From contig JAAAJB010000769.1 of NCBI GenBank assembly GCA_016098155.1, positions 1 through 13,458 on the forward strand: a stretch of DNA of 13,458 bases, written 5' to 3'. The first letter of the stretch is position 1; every line of letters begins with the position of its first letter. Source of the stretch: Actinomortierella ambigua (lineage: Eukaryota > Mortierellomycota > Mortierellomycetes > Mortierellales > Mortierellaceae). The notes under the pieces were generated by a model. It saw only the letters and a list, made by a program, of their open reading frames with translations. It did not search any database and had not been told where the DNA came from. Of this stretch, positions 1-9,316 are shown piece by piece. The position numbers were made by a program, and so were the translations under genes.

Positions 1-1301
1 AAGACTTCGTCATTGACACGGCATCGGTCGACTTTGGATCAGAGGCAACAGAGCTTGAGACACGCCAAAGAGTGGATGATCTGGCTTGCAAGTTCCATGA
101 GTACAGATCTCTTCAGAATCGACATCTGTCGAAGGACAGCGACAACGGTGACGGCAAGAAAGGAGAAGAGAAGATTGAATTGAAGGAAGACGGTAGTGGC
201 CAATGGGCGAAGACCGAGCTGGCCGAAAGAGCGCCCCATTTTGCACCGTGGTCACATGCGATCCCGATTCTCACAAGACGCATGTTTTGGAACGTGTTCC
301 GACAACGTACACTCTTCTTCAATCGTCTGTGCCTGGGTGTGGTGGTGGGCATAGTCCCAGGCTTGATGTTCACGCTTTTGGACCGCACCTCGATGGGGAT
401 GCTCTCCAGAGTCGGCTACTTTCAGCAGTATGCGTACTTTTCCTCTGCTGGTGTTGTTGCCGTCGTGAGTTTATTTCCGACAGATGTAAGAGTCGATGGG
501 TAGATGCTATGTGCGTGCTTACCCGCCCCTACCACGATGTGCAGCGCCATCATGCTAATGCTCAAGACTTCCTCTATTATGAAACTTTTCAATAGAAAAA
601 TCTCGCCTTCCACGAGGTATCGAATGGCCTTTATAGTGCCTCGAGTTTTTTGCTTAGCTACATGCTGAACGAGGCCCCTCACGGTCTTTTGGCCGCTGTT
701 TTCGTGGTAGCGATACACTTCATTTTAGTGCCACTCGAGCGTACTTGGACCAACGTTGGCGTGTTCTACATTGTTTGTCTTGCCTACTATGTCAGTGGCG
801 AAAGTCTGGCCTTGTTCATTAGCACATGGACTGACAGCGAATATCTTGCCATTGTCGGAGGTATCGGCATTGTAAGTACAAACCTTTCATTCTCTGTCTG
901 TCTGTCGAGTAGTCCTGCCTGTCTCCCTTACTCTCTCAACTGCTCTCATTGACGATATTTATTTTTTCTTTCCTTAGGCCATGTTGAGTTCGGTGACTAC
1001 AAATCTCCTCAGCAACCACCTGCCAACGATCTTGAAGTGGCTCAGCCATGTATCGGTCTGGACGTTTGGCACGTATGCGATGGCGATTGCGGAGTACTCT
1101 AACATAGAGGTGGAGTGCAACGCCGACGAGATTCGGCTAAATATGTGCCCTGCCCGCCATGGCAAGGAGGTGTTGGAGTTTGCACGTTTGGACAAGTATA
1201 GTCTTGGCGAGTGCCTAGCATACGTTTGCCTGCTCATGGTGCTCTATCGGTGCATAATGTGGATAGGCCTTATTGCCAGAGTGAAGAGAGAACGTTGGTA
1301 G
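1..1301 (+). CDS. ABCG (White/brown-complex) half-transporter, C-terminal membrane domain, 5' partial
   Basis: This is the C-terminal part (about 360 residues) of a half-size ABCG transporter, which uses ATP to export lipids or drugs across a membrane; the substrate cannot be told here. Exons are 1-485 (reading from base 3), 596-871 and 978-1301, all phase 0, with stop TAG at 1299-1301. The window opens on DFVIDTASVDF, the usual link between the ATPase and membrane domains, followed by a charged Lys/Glu-rich linker. Six hydrophobic segments follow, starting near LFFNRLCLGVVVGIV, VGYFQQYAYFSSA, GLLAAVFVVAIHF, VGVFYIVCLAYYV, YLAIVGGIGIAML and LAYVCLLMVLYRC. The family motif between segments 2 and 3 is clear (SLFPTDKNLAFHE then NGLYSASSF). 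This motif fixes the first donor at 486 (GTAAGA), because the earlier GTGAGT at 465 would delete VSLFPTD. Two Cys lie in the last extracytoplasmic loop. The Walker A/B region is outside the window. The family is sure; the subfamily is not. Confidence 0.9.
465..491 (+). other. Two in-frame candidate 5' splice sites (465 GTGAGT, 486 GTAAGA)
   Basis: Both hexamers are good donors, both lie between codons, and both can pair with the acceptor ending at 595. The downstream one gives the family-length loop and the upstream one loses seven residues. A CTAAT branch-like element lies at 555-559. Choice of the 486 site rests on homology to the ABCG family, not on transcripts. Confidence 0.5.
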
Positions 1302-1925
1302 AAATTATAGAAACTAAAAGCATAGTGGCCCTGGGTCGTAATGTTGCACTGCAACGCCATCTGTCTTCCACAGATTTCCTAATGAGCCTCTTGGACGTAA
1401 CTTCCAATGCTGTCGGGAGTTTGTCGTTCTCGACATCATCTGCCACCTGACTAAGAGTGTAAATGTGTTTGTGGGGGCAGTCCAAGAGGCACACGACCGG
1501 GCAGCTGGCAAAAACGGTGCCCCCAACAGCAATGAAAACTTTGATGATCACAGGCACCTGGGACATCAGTTCCGAAGATTTGTCCTATCCTCTGCACCAT
1601 ATCCTCTTTGCACAGGATATCACTCTTCCTGACTTTGATTCGTGCTCTGGACGGAGGGTGATTGAGGCAACGCGCAACCACGCTGCACTCACACGTGCGA
1701 ACCTGAGCGATGACCCTCTTACCATGAGAGAGCGCGAAACAGCTGGACTTTGCCAGTGCGTTGGGTCCTATAGGAAGGACGGCGTTTGTACATTTGTGTT
1801 TGGATCTGAACACGAGTGCTGGGGCTTTGCACAGCGAACTCTCACTTGAGATAAATATTTTTTCGTCAGGGGCAAATATACTTTCACTTCTTGTATTCTC
1901 TACAATTCGCCAACATCCCCCTATC
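1302..1925. other. Intergenic region between the ABCG and DUF1776 genes
   Basis: This holds the transporter 3' UTR and the DUF1776 promoter/5' leader. No AATAAA follows the transporter stop. Open frames of 100-170 codons run through it on both strands, but they overlap each other, have odd composition and match no family I recognise, so I do not call them genes. Confidence 0.5.
1851..1860 (+). promoter_or_regulatory. TATA-like element upstream of the DUF1776 gene
   Basis: ATAAATATTT lies about 66 bases before the chosen ATG at 1926, and a pyrimidine-rich stretch lies between them. Position and sequence suit a core promoter, but an AT-rich hexamer can occur by chance. Confidence 0.25.
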
Positions 1926-4897
1926 ATGCCCAGCATGGGCCAGGCTAACTCGACACCAGCCTCACCCAACTCGGGCAGCCAGTACTCTCAACCTTCGTCC
2001 TCATCGTCGTCGCCGTCGTCAACATCGACACCGCCGCCGCCTTCATCCTCATCGATGCCACCACTCGGGGGCGACGTGACGCCGATAGGAGGCAACCCTG
2101 TCGGCGGCTCTTCGCACCTGCCGCATCTACCGTCTGTGGAAGACCTGCGCAACATGACGCATCGCATCTTGGCCTCGTCCAGCGACAAGCTTCGGCAGCT
2201 GCGTGAGAACATGCCAAAGGCCGAAGTGCCCAAATTAGACTCGTCGTCGAATGTGCCGTCGAATGGCGCTTTGGCAGACAAATCTTCCTCGGCTCCATCA
2301 GCAGCATCGCTGTCATCATTATCAGAAGCACCACCACCCCCGTCTTTGTTGTCTTCCTCTTCCTCTTCTTCACTTCCTCCTCCTCTTCCTTTGGACACTC
2401 CTTCAGTGACTTTGAAAGAGACCCTATCAAGCAGTGGCGGCAAGGCATTGGACCAGCGGTCGCAGGAATTGCTCGAGGATCAAGCGGCGAGGATGACGAC
2501 ATCCAACCAAGCAGTGTTTGTCTTTAAGCCCCCTTCCCCTCCCACGACGATACAGCCCACTACTACCACTGGCAACAGCAGCAGCAGCAGCAGCAGCGGT
2601 GTTAGCAATATGGACAACAGCAGCAACATCCTCAGCAAGAAGGACCAATCCCTCAAGGAGGTCATTAAGATCCACTACCAGCTCTCGGCGAGCTGGATCA
2701 AACGAAACGCGTCCACGATCGCCATTGTCGGCTTCGTCGCCGTCGTCGGTATTGTGGCCCTCCGCGCCGCGCGCGCCAACCACCAAAAGCGACGACAGGA
2801 GCGGGTGGTGCGGGGCCTCGGCGGGGCGAAGCGCGAGATTGTCGGTAAGTGAGCTGAGTGGGGGGGGGGAATGTGACCATGCGTGGGAACGGACCCACAC
2901 TTTGATAATTAAGAGAGATAGGGGGAGGGGGGAGCGAAAGGAATTAGGGAGGGATGACACAAGGGCGAACCAACCTCACCATCGTGATCCATCAATGATG
3001 ATTGATTGATGCGTGCTTGTTGTGCGTGTGTGGGAGCGTTTGATGCTTAACAATGCCTTTTATCCTCGATATGTAGTCATCACAAGTGTAGCAACACTTG
3101 AGGGCGTGACGCTGGCACTAGCATTGGAACAGCAAGGGTTCATTGTCTTTGTCGGCGTTCCCGACCGTGTCAAGGCCGACGAAGTCAATGCTTGGGGTCG
3201 CCACGACATCCACCCACTTGTATTGGACCCTTCCAAGGTAAATGGGAAAACGACCCACCCAGTGAATTGCGTGACATGGATGATGGACCCATGCCTAACG
3301 CCATTTCGCCAACAAGATGGCGAGCACATTTTGGAATGAGCTTTTGTGACACATGCACACTTATTACTTTTTTTTTTCTTTCCTGTCTTTCCATTTTTTT
3401 TTTCAGCCGCACGTGGTAGATGAGTTTGTGAATGCTATCACACACTTTTTAGACCTTCGAAACGGCGAGCTTTTGGGACTTGGTCTACCCATGGCGGCGC
3501 CAGCAGCATCAGGGGCTGGAACTGGATTCTCTGGAACCTTTGCCCCTTCGCCTTTAGCAGCCTCGACGTCGCATTGGAACAACGACCACACACGCGACCA
3601 TTCGGGCTCTTTTCTTGTACAGGAAGAACTCTCCATGTCGACTGCCAACATCCACTTTTTGCAACCAACACCACCACCGGCGGCCCCTTCCTCCTCAACC
3701 TCCCCCTTGACCGACCACCAGAACAGCAATAACAGGATCGGACTCTACCCGTCTCTAGCCCACCATACGGACGTGGTCGTCCAGCGCGAACGGCGCGCGA
3801 CAACCGCCGACCAAGGCGCGCCCGTGTTCCGGCTGGCTGCCATTGTGGTCCAGCCTCCCGAGACGGTGGTCGTGGGCGCGATCGAGCATGTGGACCTGGA
3901 GCTGTGGCGTCGAGCATTTGATGTGAATGTCATGGGATCAATCGTTGTCTTGCAAAAGTTTATGCCTCTGGTGAGTTGGGAAGAACGAGTGAGAGAGAGC
4001 GTATATGTTTCCTTTTGTTGGTGCGTGTACATACATGAATGATCCAACTACAAATGGAAAAAAAATCTAATCGAAATACTCTCTTTTGTATGAACTCCCT
4101 CCCTCCTTTCTAAATTTTACTAGCTTCGTCGCACGCTTGCATTACCTAGCCCTCGTCGCTCGCCACGCGTCCTCTTATTGTCATCGTCCGTTACTGGCAA
4201 TCTGGGGCTGCCTCATCAATCGGTACTGAGTGCGAGTCATCACGCCATCGAGTCGTTGGCAGACTCGCTCCGTCGCGAGGTCCAACACCAAGGCATTGAC
4301 GTCGTATGTCTCAAGCCAGGTGTCATCGAATCCAGCGAACGCAAGGAGCTGAAGTACAAGCAGCAACAAAACAAGGTAAAACAACTTTTGCCATGTTCCA
4401 AAAACACACAATGCCCTTCACCCACATCGGAGAAAAAAAAAAGAGCAACGACGTATCCTCTTCTGCACGAGGAGAAACCTCCTCCCTCCCTCCTCTTCTC
4501 CCAAAGTCAAACGGAACATCTTTTATGCTCGCAACATACTCATTCTTTTCTTCCCACCCCCCAACCCCCTTTGCCCTTAAAAAAATAGATGGCAGCAGGC
4601 AAGGTTGGTTTGTTCAGCTCCTTCGACTGGTCTAACAAGGCCTTCACACGAGCGTCGACCACCGTTGCGCTGCAGCACGCCGTCTATGACGCCGTGACGA
4701 TGAAGCGACCTCCGGCGCAGCAGGCCATGGGTAGTGGCAGTGCCGCGTACGCCTTTGTCGCCTGGGCCGTGCCGCGTGCCTGGGTCGACTGGGCCATTCG
4801 CAGAAACCCTCCTCAGATTGTCCATCGAACCGTCAAAGTCACCAATACACCTCCCAACAACAACTCTCAATTCTCAGCCACACAACATGAAGAGTGA
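1926..4897 (+). CDS. DUF1776 family membrane-anchored SDR-like protein
   Basis: Exons 1926-2844, 3077-3237, 3407-3970, 4124-4375 and 4589-4897 join in frame to 734 residues. From memory the yeast member of this fungal family is YNL181W/PBR1, a putative oxidoreductase of unclear reaction. Residues 1-250 are Ser/Pro-rich, with one more ordered stretch (VEDLRNMTHRILASSSDKL). A single hydrophobic helix (TIAIVGFVAVVGIVALRA, about 264-281) with basic flanks comes next, then a Rossmann-like fold (about 306-620). SDR features are degraded. The glycine-rich nucleotide loop reads ITSVATLEG, and the YxxxK pair is replaced by Leu583 and His587 (VLSASHHAI). The structural Asn534 (VNVMG) and Ser568-570 remain. 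A low-complexity insert of about 120 residues (380-500) interrupts the fold. ATG 1926 was chosen over an in-frame ATG at 1761 because the stretch between contains the TATA-like element and reads like UTR; ATG 1935 is also possible. Introns are 232, 169, 153 and 213 nt. Confidence 0.88.
2577..2597 (+). repeat. (AGC)7 microsatellite encoding poly-Ser
   Basis: Seven perfect AGC codons in DUF1776 exon 1 give a seven-serine run shortly before the membrane helix. Perfect codon identity points to slippage rather than selection on each serine. Confidence 0.85.
2860..2869 (+). repeat. G10 homopolymer just inside DUF1776 intron 1
   Basis: Ten consecutive G start 15 bases after the GTAAGT donor at 2845. 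G-runs near donors can act as intronic splicing enhancers in other eukaryotes. Whether that holds here is unknown. Confidence 0.8.
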
Positions 4898-4917
4898 GCA
4901 AAAACCTCACTTTTTGC
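4898..4917 (+). other. Short perfect hairpin directly after the DUF1776 stop codon
   Basis: GCAAAAA, a six-base loop CCTCAC, then TTTTTGC forms a 7-bp stem starting at the first base after TGA. It sits between two convergent genes. It is AT-rich and weak, and could be chance. Confidence 0.35.
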
Positions 4918-5072
4918 AAATGTAGACAAAGCAAACCGAAGAAAAACAAAGGATTTTTTTTGCGAGTGATATGTATGGAAGTAAGAAAAAAATGGCAAAG
5001 GTACGGGGGGGTATCAATACTCTTTTCTTTTTGGTTTGTGGAGTGGAAGTAGGTGGGGGACCCTATGGTAAA

Positions 5073-8000
5073 TTAGCGATCCTTGACGGTCAGGTTGTTC
5101 ATTGCATCAGTGACATCCCCGTCATCATGCTCACTGACACCGGCAAGACCCTTATGAACGAGCGAGGCAGCCTGGACGACATCATGGAAGCTCAAAGCGC
5201 CGCTCAGAGAGTGTGGGCGACTACGTGATGTTGTTCCTGTTGTCTCTGCTGTTGCTGCTGCTGCTGCTGCTGCTGCTAATGCGCTGTTCGCCCTTGCCTC
5301 ATCACCAAACTCGCCGCTAGCCCTCTCCGACGACGACAGGCTTGCGCTGCTATCAAACGAGCTCGCCGATCCCGTGCCATTGATCTTGCGTAGGATACCC
5401 ACGGCGCGCACGGCCTTCTTGAACATCCTGCGCGCGTTAAAGTTCTTGCGGAATCCAGGCAGCAAGTTGACCGAGTCTGCAGGCGAGACAGGCGTGATCA
5501 TGTCGTGTTCCAGGACTGCACGGAACCAAGGATGGTCAAGGGCCCGGGACGCCGTTGGACGCTCCTCAGGCTCAGTAACGAGCAAAGAGTCAATGAACGC
5601 CTTGGCCAAAGGAGAGATGTCGGACCAATACTCCTCCTCGTACTCGTACTCGCCCGAAATAATCGACTCGAACAGCGCGCCTTGATCCTCGCCGTAGAAC
5701 GGCATAAAGCCCACCAGCAACGTGTAGGCAATCACACCAATGCTCCACATGTCCACGGGCTTGCCGTGGCCCGTCTGCTGCAACACCTCGGGGGCCACGT
5801 AGCCAGGTGTGCCACAGGCCGTCATCAACACATGGTTGTCACCCGTCAACACCTTGGACAGTCCGAAATCTGTAATCATCAACGTCGCATTCGCCGACTT
5901 GTCCTTGAACAACAGGTTCTCGGGCTTGAGATCGCGGTGCACAATGTCCATCGAGTGCAGGTACTCGACGCCGAGCAACACGTCCCGAACCAGTCGTGCC
6001 GCATCGCCCTCCGTGTAGTATCCCTTTTGCAGGAGCTGCTCAAACAGCTCGCCACCCTCGGCCAGATCCGTCACCAGGTACACGGCATCCTCCGTCTCAA
6101 ACATCTCCAGCAGTGAAACACAGTTGGGGTGCCTCACCTTGGACAGCACCGAGATCTCGGTCTCCAGCATTGCGCCCTTGCCCTGCAAGGTCTTGCGGAG
6201 GATGATCTTGAGCGCAAACTTTCGGCCTATCAATTTGTGGGTGGTGATGGTAAAATGGTTGTGAGGACAAGGTGCTCTACTCTTTCGGATAACTTCGTTT
6301 AGGGCATGAAAAAAAATCCACGACTTGTGTTACGTTACCTGTTTCTTTGCAGCGAATCTCCTTCACGGTGGCAAAGGTACCGACACCAAGCACCTTCTCG
6401 GAAATGTCATACAGGGCAAGAAGGTCTGGATGCAGGCGGGGGCCAGAGGGCTTACTGGGCTTCTGCTCTGCGTGGGCACCTGAACCATGGTCACCGTGGT
6501 GGTGGTTCTTGATCTTGTCAATAATTTTCATCATTTTGGATGTAAGGTTGTTGTTGTTGTTGTTGGTTTTGGTGTTTGGTGGGCAAGGAGGAGGTGTTGG
6601 AAGTGCTGGAAGTGTCTTTTCCTGGTTTAAATGTAGATGTTGATGTTGTTGCTGTTGTTGTGGCGATGGTGGATTGTCTTGGTGTCGTACTTTGCTCTTG
6701 TTGTGAGTGCTTGTCGATGGGATCGAAGGCGACGATGAGTTACTGGGAAAATAATGGTCCGAGAGAGACGTGCAGGAAGAGGCAACCTCAAGGTATGACA
6801 AGTTACTGTCGATAGAGTTCCTATGATCAAAAAGATGGTCGTCGGTCGAGGTATACGAAGGCGAAACTTGAGCAACTGGAACGGGAGAACAATCGGGGGC
6901 TGATGCTGATTCTGGCTGTGTCTGTGAGGTGGGCTCAGCAACTGTGTTATCTGGCAACGTTTGTTTTTGAGTTGGGCTGACGGGTGTGCGAAATTCGGCC
7001 GCTGCTGGATGACGATTTTTCCTACTTGCTGGTGTGGTTGCTGTGCCTGCCGCTACTGCTGTTGCAGTGTCTATAATAAGAGCTGGAGATGGTTCTGAAG
7101 AGGATGGGGTATGACGGCCTCGGCGCTGTCGATGTGTGAAAATGCGAGCGAGGGCGTGGTAAAGGCGCTGGAAGAACTGGCCAGAAGCTGGGGGCAACGC
7201 GGTGTTTCCTGAGGCTGGTGCTGGTTTCTTCTTCTTGCGTGTTGGATGGCTCTTGAGGTGGTTTTGCTGATTCCCGTTTTTGCCTTTGCTTTTGCTCTTG
7301 CTTCTTTTCGACTTGCTACCTGACGTACGATGCTGCAGACGCGTATCCGATGGCGGTCGAGGTGGTCTGTAGTGGCGATTGATAATCTGCGTGGGTGCTT
7401 CTGGAGCTGGTACTGTTGACACTGATGTAACCTCGACTCTGCCTTGTTGGTCCTGGCGAAACTCTGTGGTAGCTAAGAGGCGAGGTGGCTGTGTGTTGGG
7501 CTGAGTCTGGGGTTGAGGCGGATGCGCGAGGTTATTCGAGGCTTTCAGGACCTGGGACCAGTTGCGAAGGCCAGGAGGGATGGGCCAGCGGTGTCTTGAC
7601 GACGATGAGGAGGAGAGCGGAAGAGAAGAGTCTTTGCCGGTGGAGTGAGGCGGCGTCGATGACGGAGGGAGTGGGAGGCTGGCTAGGATAGGCGATGACT
7701 GCTCGGTAAAGGCGTCTTTTTGCGGATAGTGATGTGGGGTATGCAAACGGTGGGTCTGTATCTGGAGCGTGGTATTGGGTGTCTTGGAGCGTGTTGAGGT
7801 GGTGGATGTACCAGGCTTTTCTTGTACAGGAACTGGTGAGTCAGAAGAAGCACAAGGGCCTAGAAGCGGTTAGAGAGAGAAAGAGAGAGAGGGAGGTGGG
7901 AGGGAAGGATTGCGGGAAAGGAATGAGAAAAGGAGGAGAATGAGGATTGGATCAAATCAAAGAAAAATATTTTAAGGGAGGCGAGGGTGCCTCACGACAT

Positions 8001-8278
8001 GAGAGCACTGCACTGCTGCGTGTTTTTTAGCATGAGTGAGTGACCCCACTGGACAGAGAAGGAAGGGGGGTGCGAATGGACACATGCTCTCGATTTCCCT
8101 GCGCTGAAAAATCAATCTTAATCACAGTCCAACTGATGGGGAAACGAGGCGCACCATCAGCCTTCCCTTCCCTTTGGGAATAATTATAGTATGTTCCCAC
8201 ATACATGTCAATCATCCCCCTCTACACTTTATTTTTACCTTGCTCGGCTTGAGGCATCGCCATCGTCGACATCGTCAT
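5073..8278 (-). CDS. Calcium/calmodulin-dependent protein kinase (CaMKI/fungal CMK type) with long N-terminal extension
   Basis: Exons on the minus strand are 8278-8239, 7859-6339 and 6226-5073, giving 904 residues; every junction keeps frame (the CAAG|GTAAAA donor and the CTCTCTAAC...TTCTAG acceptor share a phase). The kinase domain spans about 497-755. It has the glycine loop GVGTFATV (505-512), Lys527 (FALK), Glu544, HRDLKPEN (617-624), DFG (640-642) and an activation loop with Thr656 in LMTACGTPGYVAPE, the site CaMK kinase phosphorylates in CaMKI. Residues 778-803 (FRKNFNARRMFKKAVRAVG...) form a basic amphipathic autoinhibitory/calmodulin-binding helix. Family members phosphorylate Ser/Thr targets in response to Ca2+. 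Residues 1-455 are Ser/Pro/Gln/Asn-rich with a polybasic patch (195-225), an unusual length for a CaMK. The first exon is the weakest part: ATG 8278 is the first in-frame AUG of an open frame reaching back to 8503. The only other AUG (6534, good Kozak) would give a normal-sized 449-residue kinase. The tail has an Ala8 run. Confidence 0.85.
5253..5277 (-). repeat. (GCA)8 microsatellite encoding poly-Ala in the kinase tail
   Basis: Eight TGC units on the + strand read as eight Ala codons (GCA) in the kinase C-terminal tail, about 35 residues after the calmodulin-binding helix. Confidence 0.85.
7860..8238 (-). other. Predicted first intron of the kinase gene (379 nt)
   Basis: The donor is CAAG|GTAAAA at 8239/8238. 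The acceptor is CTAACCGCTTCTAG ending at 7860, preceded by a long CT-rich tract (7872-7905). It is the longest intron in the window. It contains a 62-codon open frame (8215-8027, starting with ATG) with no recognisable similarity, which I do not call. Confidence 0.6.
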
Positions 8279-9316
8279 TCCTGTGCTTGCCCTGTGCAGT
8301 ATCTTGGCAGGAAGCTTGATAAACCGCTGCGGTGACTCTTCTTGCTTCTGTCTGTTGATGCACGGGTCACGCCCCTCGAATGGGTAGAATGGATAGTATG
8401 ATCCTTTACTTGACACTCTGGGAGGGAGAGAGTCCACCAAGAGGGAAAAGGGGTGTAGGTAGGGGTGGGGGGGGGTGGGATGTTTGAGTTGAGGGGGTTG
8501 TCCTCACACTAAACGAAGAAACTCGTGGATTGGCTGGTCTACACAAAGACCGTGTGCAGTGTGTCTTTCAGGAACGGACAAGTTTTACAATGCAAGCAAC
8601 ATGCATTCTCATCAGTATGCACAACTTGAAATGAGCTGCCCTGCCGACAAATAATTTACGCCTGGGCGGGTGGTATATCAGAGAAAGAGAGAAGACGTTG
8701 AAGAAAGGAGTACAGTATAACAGCGAGTGTGTAAGCTTGCTGAGAAAGAGAGAAAGAAGAGAGAACAAAACAAGTTGGGCCCTTCAAAACAAAACTGCAA
8801 GAAGACACACACAAACCCAACATATTTATTGAATCGGACAAACCCCCCCCCCCCCACTCTTTCTCTCTCCTGCTGATCAACAAAGGTCATTGCCAGAAGA
8901 GAAACATCCATCGACTCTTCTCTCGTGATGGCTGTGCGTCTCTTTCACTTGCTCGTTCTCTCATTCTCTCCCGATCTCAGGCAAACGAAAAGGGGGTGGC
9001 AGGATGATGGATGGTGAGGCTGTGCTCCTCCCTCCCTCCCTCCCAAAGATCTTCCTTCCTCTCTCTCCCCGAGGAGAAACCGAGAAAGAGTGAGGGAGGC
9101 ACTCTTGCTGCTCTTTTTTTTTTTCTATTTCCAATCTTTCGATCACCTTGATCAATCACCTGGCAAGTTTATTTCCCTCGGAGGACATCCTGCGCCCTAC
9201 AGGTCTTCATTCTTCTGGGTAATCACACTGTGAGCAAGACTTTGCGCTTACTGTCCACATCTTTTCATATCTGCTTTTTCTTTTTGTTTTTTTCTAAGGC
9301 TGTTTGTTATCTCTGT
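8279..9316. other. Intergenic region upstream of the kinase and downstream of the UNC50 gene
   Basis: This should hold the kinase promoter and 5' leader and the UNC50 3' UTR. I see no gene. It has purine-rich runs at about 8680-8770, pyrimidine-rich runs at about 8856-8880 and 9026-9070, a G9 run at 8467-8475 and a C13 run at 8843-8855. An AATAAA on the minus strand near 8825-8830 is the only polyadenylation-like hexamer, about 490 bases after the UNC50 stop. The open frame 8503-8239 (minus) feeding into kinase exon 1 could include more coding sequence. Confidence 0.5.
8843..8855 (+). repeat. C13 homopolymer
   Basis: Thirteen consecutive C in the intergenic region, followed by a CT-rich tract. 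This is the longest G/C homopolymer in the window and its length may be uncertain in the assembly. Confidence 0.85.

Noticed and set aside
1761..1925. N-terminal extension of DUF1776 to the in-frame ATG at 1761
   Set aside because: The extra 55 residues read through a TATA-like element and have composition unlike the rest of the protein; ATG 1926 is simpler.
1451..1969. Minus-strand open frame of 172 codons and overlapping plus-strand frame of 128 codons between the ABCG and DUF1776 genes
   Set aside because: They overlap each other and the DUF1776 5' end, start without convincing context, and show no motif, membrane segment or family resemblance.
1945..2502. Long minus-strand frames opposite DUF1776 exon 1 (151-185 codons, Glu/Asp/Arg-rich)
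   Set aside because: They are complements of Ser/Pro codons in a low-complexity exon; the + strand is supported by splicing and family match.
3013..3076. Separate small gene starting at 3013
   Set aside because: The frame becomes the DUF1776 Rossmann strand from 3077; the upstream part is intron ending in TATGTAG.
6227..6338. Read-through of the kinase frame to 6277 (ending ...SYPKE) as a truncated product
   Set aside because: The AAACAG|GTAACG donor joins to GATAG|GCCGAAAG to give CKETGRKFALK, the expected kinase sequence, so this is an intron.
8027..8215. 62-codon ATG-started minus-strand frame inside the predicted kinase intron
   Set aside because: No similarity recognised and it falls between a well-matched donor and acceptor; kept only as an intron note.
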